Origin: an uncultured Lachnospiraceae bacterium | GTDB lineage: Bacteria; Bacillota; Clostridia; Lachnospirales; Lachnospiraceae | Reading direction: 5' to 3' | Length of the DNA stretch: 37,898 nucleotides | Assembly: GCA_910585635.1 (NCBI GenBank) | Contig: CAJUFE010000044.1 | Span: forward strand, 1 to 37,898 | Shown here: positions 34,462 to 37,898 of the stretch, piece after piece | Layout: each line of letters starts with the position of its first letter | Position numbering within the stretch: the first letter of the stretch is position 1 | Notes under the pieces: model-generated | Told to the model about the DNA's origin: nothing | Seen by the model: only the letters and a program-made list of their open reading frames with translations | Database searches by the model: none | Made by a program: the position numbers and the translations under genes

Positions 34462-34824
34462 AACTGTGGGAACATGAGCAAGTTAGGCTTGCCGAATGTT
34501 GGGGATATGGTATGATAGGCCTTGAGAAGATCAAGAGATGAATGGTGTACCGCCACAGAGAGCGGCAACTCTCTGCGGCAAGAATGGTAATCAGGCTACC
34601 ACACATACAGACAAGTCTGCGATACACACAAGAATGATCATACCATAAGAATGGTGAAATGACAACATTTTTTGTGTGTTTAGTTGCGCATGTCGAAGTG
34701 CCTTTGCTATATGAGGTGCAGGAGTGTGGACGCATACTACTGCACCTCTCTTGGTCTCTCACGAGGGATGTTTAGCGGCGGTGCCCCGCCGCTGGCGTGC
34801 TCTCGATGAGAGATCGAAGTCCCA
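34462..34824. other. Intergenic stretch without a supported gene
   Basis: Short hairpins are present, for example arms near 34549-34560 and 34567-34577, and a GC-rich stem around 34773-34793. No open frame here has a ribosome binding site or a recognisable product. Confidence 0.4.
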
Positions 34825-34866
34825 GAGACTGTGATCCGTTTTGTTGTGCGATTACGGTCTCTTTTT
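34825..34866 (+). terminator. Terminator-like hairpin
   Basis: GAGACTGTGATC (34825-34836) pairs with GATTACGGTCTC (34850-34861) using two G-U type pairs, followed by five T (34862-34866). It lies well after the zeta frame and 140 bases before the next gene. Confidence 0.65.
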
Positions 34867-35006
34867 GCTATGAAAGTCCTGCTTCCGCCAGGAGGTTCAC
34901 TTGGCTGTCCGGCAGAGTCCGCATCGGATGGCTTTGTCCAGCAGGCAGGGATGGACCCACAGATGGGACGAGAAAACAAAAGGGAAAGCGAAAGGAGACA
35001 TGTACG

Positions 35007-35818
35007 ATGAAAAAAAGAGCAGTGATGATGACCTGTGCCGCGTTTGTTTTACTGTCAGCGACGACCCCGGCCTTTGCCGGACAATGGCTGTCAGATGCAA
35101 ATAGCTGGCAGTGGCTCGATGGGAATAGAGATGGCGTGGCGGAATGTTACTATTTTGACGGTCGCGGCTATTGTATGACCAGCACTACAACACCAGACGG
35201 CTACCAGGTGGACCAGGATGGGGCCTGGGTGGTGGGCGGATCGTCCAGAGCCAGGCGGTGTTTGTGCCACAGCAGACCAGTATTTCTGAAAGTACTGCCC
35301 GGAGATTGCTCTCGGTGGCAAATGTTATCTATCGGGCTACACGTACCACTTCGTCGGATGTGAGCGCATCCTCCATGAGTAGTGGCACGAAGTCCGTTGT
35401 CCTGTGGGATTATCAATATCACTATGCCGGGAGGGATCCAAGGATCACGGGGGTTTCCAGCACGAAATATGGCCCTGAAAATAAGGTGCTGGCATCCGAC
35501 CTGCGTACGATCGGAAAGGAACTTTTTGGCACTTTCGCGGAGGAGGACTTCCGGTATTTTTGCCAAGGTGAGGTAAGGCGGCAAGGCGCCTATTATTATA
35601 TCCAAGCTCGTGAGCCTGGGGACGCGTATCCGTTCTGTCTATCTGAGGATGGCCTATCCATCAGTATGGAAAACGGCCAGGTGAAGATATCTGGGCATGT
35701 AGGGCTGGTCTATGCGTACGATACCCTTCCTGCTGAGTCTTACTTTACTGCATATTTTGCGCCATACCCTGGCGCATACCTGGGCGGTTATCGTTTTGAT
35801 CGGCTGATCTTGCAGTAG
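35007..35818 (+). pseudogene. Frameshifted secreted protein with a choline-binding-type repeat
   Basis: The first frame starts at ATG 35007 with AAAGGAG 9 bases upstream. It gives a signal peptide ending near TTPAFA and one cell-wall-binding repeat (WQWLDGNRDGVAECYYFDGR, then TPDGYQVDQDGAWVVGG). It then loses sense and stops at 35363. A second frame, open from 35171 to 35818, takes over at about 35225-35245 with IVQSQAVFVPQQTS and runs through an unrecognised domain of about 180 residues ending in YRFDRLILQ. A single-base indel in the G-rich stretch near 35230 would restore a protein of about 270 residues. Either it is a true pseudogene or this is a sequence error. Confidence 0.75.
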
Positions 35819-35925
35819 CTTTGCTCGGATCCCGACAGGGATTTCTTTCGCTCATAGTGCGCTGAGAACGAGGCGTGGGGTTAGTATAAACTTCCGCTGT
35901 CGGATAGGAAGGGAGGAGGAGATAC

Positions 35926-37051
35926 ATGACAAAGAAGATCCGTTATATGCTCGTATCCGCTGCGCTATTTTTAGCCCTGTCAGCCTGCGGCAGGAAAGGG
36001 GGGCCATCGACAGCGGCCAGCCAGCATGATGTGCAAGATCTTCCCGCCACATCTGCGAGCAAGGACGGAGTCTCTTCAACAGCGGTCGGCCAGCCGGAGG
36101 ACCAGCTGGCTGCAGCGGAGCAGGGGTTCCGTCAGGCATTCAGTAAGCTCTCCGGCGTACATAGTGATCTGCGCCAGGAGATCTCGGCGGCGGAGGTGTT
36201 ATTAGAGGCAGTGGCGGAAGAGGATGTAGCCGACACGGCTGTATTGAGCGATCTGCGCACGGCACTGGAGGAGGCGAAAAGTATACCTAGCCTCACGGGA
36301 CTTGAGATGGGGGATACATTGGAGGAGATCCGGCAGCAAGGGCAGAGCCTTTCCGAACAAACGGATAAGATCAAGGGCCTTTACGACGGGCTCCGATCGG
36401 CTGTTTCACGGGTCGAGGAAAGCCAGCGGGCAAAATGTGGACCGCGATGGGCGTTTAGTTTCAGAGCCGGAAAGAGCAGAGCAGCTACGTGCTTTCTTTG
36501 AGGAGATCAGACAGCGGACCCGGCAGGACGCGGGACCGGAGCCAGAAGAGGAGGAGGCCGAGAGCAGAGGGAATCTGACGGTCTGTGGAGAGCATCTGGA
36601 ATGGGCTTTTGATGGGGCATCCGGGACTCTGACCATAAGCGGGACGGGGGAGATGAACGACTTTGAGTTTGATACAGACGCCTTCCTGTACCTGACACCC
36701 TGGAAGGATGATCGGGAAGAGGTCAGAGCGGTCGTTATCGAGAAAGGGGTCACTTCGATCGGAGAGGGTGCTTTTTCAGACTGTGCCAATTTGACGCAGG
36801 TGATCCTCCCGGACAGTATCAAGATGATCAAGGATGACGCCTTTGGCGAGTGTGAAAAACTTTGCGAGATCCGGCTGCCGGAGGGTCTTCAGAGACTGGA
36901 GGCGGCATTTGGCGCGGGGATAGAGACCCTGGAGTTGCCGACATCCTTAGAAGAGATCGAAGCAGGAGCATTTTGTGATCGCTCTTCGCTGGAAGAGATC
37001 GTCCTCCCAAGGTCGGTCACATCGATGGGAAAACGCGCATTTCCGCTTTAA
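35926..37051 (+). pseudogene. Frameshifted and truncated lipoprotein with BspA-type leucine-rich repeats
   Basis: The first frame (35926, with GGGAGGAGG upstream) encodes a lipoprotein signal with lipobox LSAC and a helical region up to about residue 165. It is shifted near 36420-36435 and stops at 36501. The downstream frame picks up at NVDRDGRLVSEPERAEQLRA and continues through an Asp/Glu-rich linker into LRR_5 repeats (IGEGAFSDCANLTQVILPDS and relatives) to 37051. The last repeat breaks off at MGKRAF, where a new repeat should continue, and the final 35 bases overlap the convergent toxN gene. The gene thus carries both a frameshift and a 3' truncation. Confidence 0.75.
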
Positions 37052-37595
37052 TGTCTGCGCCGTTATCTTCATGAACTTCAATGTTCGAAGATCTCTCGCG
37101 GCAATATGCCGCGCATTGCTGTTCATCCAAAGCAAAATCGCAACACCGACTGACAAGGTTTCCCCATGCTCTTTTGCCAACGATCATCTGATAAAGTTTC
37201 TGTGCCTGCTTCAAAATGATCTCTCGATGTGAATTACACCAGGAAAGTTGGTTTGCCAGGAGATTTTTATAGGCTGCATCTGGTCTGGGATCTGTTTCGA
37301 GTATCTTCATCTCAACTTTTTTCAAGCAGCTCGGATGGACAGGGATCATATTATTAAGATTGATCGCTCCCCATTCACCGTTTTTGATCTTAAGGAAGTC
37401 GATCTGGCTTTTCATATGTAGGTGTTTCGGTTTAGGAGAGGTGAGCGGAGCATAGTAATAAAAGCTATTGACAGAAAAAACGATGCCGACAAAGGGGCGG
37501 ATCGCTTTTTGATCCATTGTATAGGGGACGCAGGGATCGCGCTTTCTTAGATAGTCGCAGTATCCGGCGTCCACTGTGTAAAACGAAAAGCTCAT
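37017..37595 (-). CDS. toxN: Type III toxin-antitoxin endoribonuclease toxin (ToxN/AbiQ family)
   Basis: A 192-residue protein of the ToxN/AbiQ family, endoribonucleases that are held inactive by a pseudoknotted repeat RNA and cause abortive infection or dormancy when released. Family segments visible are the N-terminal FYTVDAGYCDYLRKRDP, then RPFVGIVFSVNSFYYYAPLT, SSPKPKH-like SPKPKHLHMKS and WGAINLNNMIPVHPS. The ATG at 37595 has GGGGAGG 5 bases upstream. The ToxI repeats and an attenuating terminator lie directly upstream on the same strand. Its 3' end overlaps the broken LRR gene, which suggests that the module was inserted there. Confidence 0.92.
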   Translation of the reverse strand: MSFSFYTVDAGYCDYLRKRDPCVPYTMDQKAIRPFVGIVFSVNSFYYYAPLTSPKPKHLHMKSQIDFLKIKNGEWGAINLNNMIPVHPSCLKKVEMKILETDPRPDAAYKNLLANQLSWCNSHREIILKQAQKLYQMIVGKRAWGNLVSRCCDFALDEQQCAAYCRERSSNIEVHEDNGADIKAEMRVFPSM

Positions 37596-37609
37596 ACAGA
37601 CCTCCCCAT

Positions 37610-37645
37610 AAAGCAAAGAGGACCGGGTCTTACAGCCCAGCCCTC
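37610..37645 (-). terminator. ToxI-toxN attenuating terminator
   Basis: On the - strand a 10-bp stem, 37645-37636 with 37627-37618, includes two wobble pairs and is followed by TTTGCTTT. It lies between the last ToxI repeat and toxN, where type III systems use a leaky terminator to make far more antitoxin RNA than toxin mRNA. Confidence 0.75.
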
Positions 37646-37772
37646 CGCTTTTTTAGCTCCCACTTATGGTAGGGTACACCGCTTTTTTAGCTCCCACTCG
37701 TGGTAGGGTACACCGCTTTTTTAACTCCCACTCATTGGCAGGGTCCTCCGCTTTTTGAGTATCGCTACTCAT
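37645..37772 (-). ncRNA. toxI: ToxI antitoxin RNA, about three 34-bp repeats
   Basis: Three units, 37645-37678, 37679-37712 and 37713-37747 (34, 34 and 35 bp), are followed on the promoter side by a partial fourth. On the - strand each contains an A-rich run, then GCGG, then paired GGGAG and CTACC-type blocks that could form a pseudoknot. ToxN cuts the precursor into single repeats that bind and silence it (family knowledge). The first two units are nearly identical and the third is diverged. Confidence 0.85.
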
Positions 37773-37779
37773 TGCTATC

Positions 37780-37808
37780 ATTATACGCAGACATGGAAAG
37801 TATGTCAA
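37780..37808 (-). promoter_or_regulatory. Consensus promoter of the ToxI-toxN operon
   Basis: On the - strand: -35 TTGACA (37808-37803), exactly 17 bases, -10 TATAAT (37785-37780). Both boxes match the consensus fully, as expected for an antitoxin RNA that must be kept in excess. It lies 40 bases from the terminal repeat. Confidence 0.88.
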
Positions 37809-37847
37809 TAGCGGTTGATCGGAAAATATTGTGAAAGATCTTTAAGT

Positions 37848-37898
37848 GTAACAGTTCAGACACCCCCTAAAAAATATGACGAAATTTTAGAGGCATAC
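37848..37898 (-). repeat. Right terminal inverted repeat (51 bp)
   Basis: Exact reverse complement of 4-54. It borders the type III toxin-antitoxin module and ends the window. Confidence 0.85.

Overview
The window is about 38 kb of GC-rich DNA from a Gram-positive anaerobe, most likely a gut clostridium of the Lachnospiraceae type (inference). Pointers are a T-box in front of aspS, strong AGGAGG ribosome binding sites, a choline-binding-repeat secreted protein, a LytTR/GHKL two-component pair, a TAXI-type TRAP transporter and a FlxA-like coiled-coil protein. The two ends are a 51-bp exact inverted repeat, so the window is probably a contig bounded by two copies of the same mobile element.

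Left part (1-15300): a promoter and T-box leader drive aspS. A complete type I-C CRISPR-Cas locus follows: cas3 on the + strand, then an array of 56 repeats and 55 spacers read on the - strand, then the leader and cas2-cas1-cas4-cas7-cas8c(cas11c)-cas5c, all on the - strand. cas3 is thus split from its usual operon and lies beyond the leader-distal end of the array, convergent with it. cas8c holds a strong internal start for the small subunit Cas11c. Divergent from cas5c is the most interesting element: a short RNA gene with its own promoter and terminator, made of one CRISPR-repeat-like hairpin and a guide. Next to a TTC PAM, the first part of that guide matches the DNA just upstream of the cas5c promoter. 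It looks like a Cas-regulating RNA (CreR/CreA class) by which Cascade represses its own operon. Remnants of a kinase and a HTH gene, and a 46-codon gene, follow.

Middle part (15400-33350): a FlxA-like protein, a GHKL kinase and LytTR regulator, an AAA/DUF4143 ATPase and a LacI-type regulator on the - strand. The LacI gene is divergent from a + strand catabolic cluster: a two-domain ene-reductase, zinc alcohol dehydrogenase, SDR, TAXI binding lipoprotein, fused TRAP permease, IlvD/Edd dehydratase, cupin, small membrane protein and a fumarate-reductase-like flavoprotein. The set suggests uptake, dehydrogenation, dehydration and reduction of a hydroxylated organic acid; the substrate is unknown.

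Right part (33500-37898): a defence and decay zone. It has an antitoxin with a zeta-type toxin broken by an in-frame TAG, two frameshifted secreted-protein genes, and an apparently intact type III toxin-antitoxin (toxN with about three 34-bp ToxI repeats under a consensus promoter) that abuts the truncated end of a leucine-rich-repeat gene.
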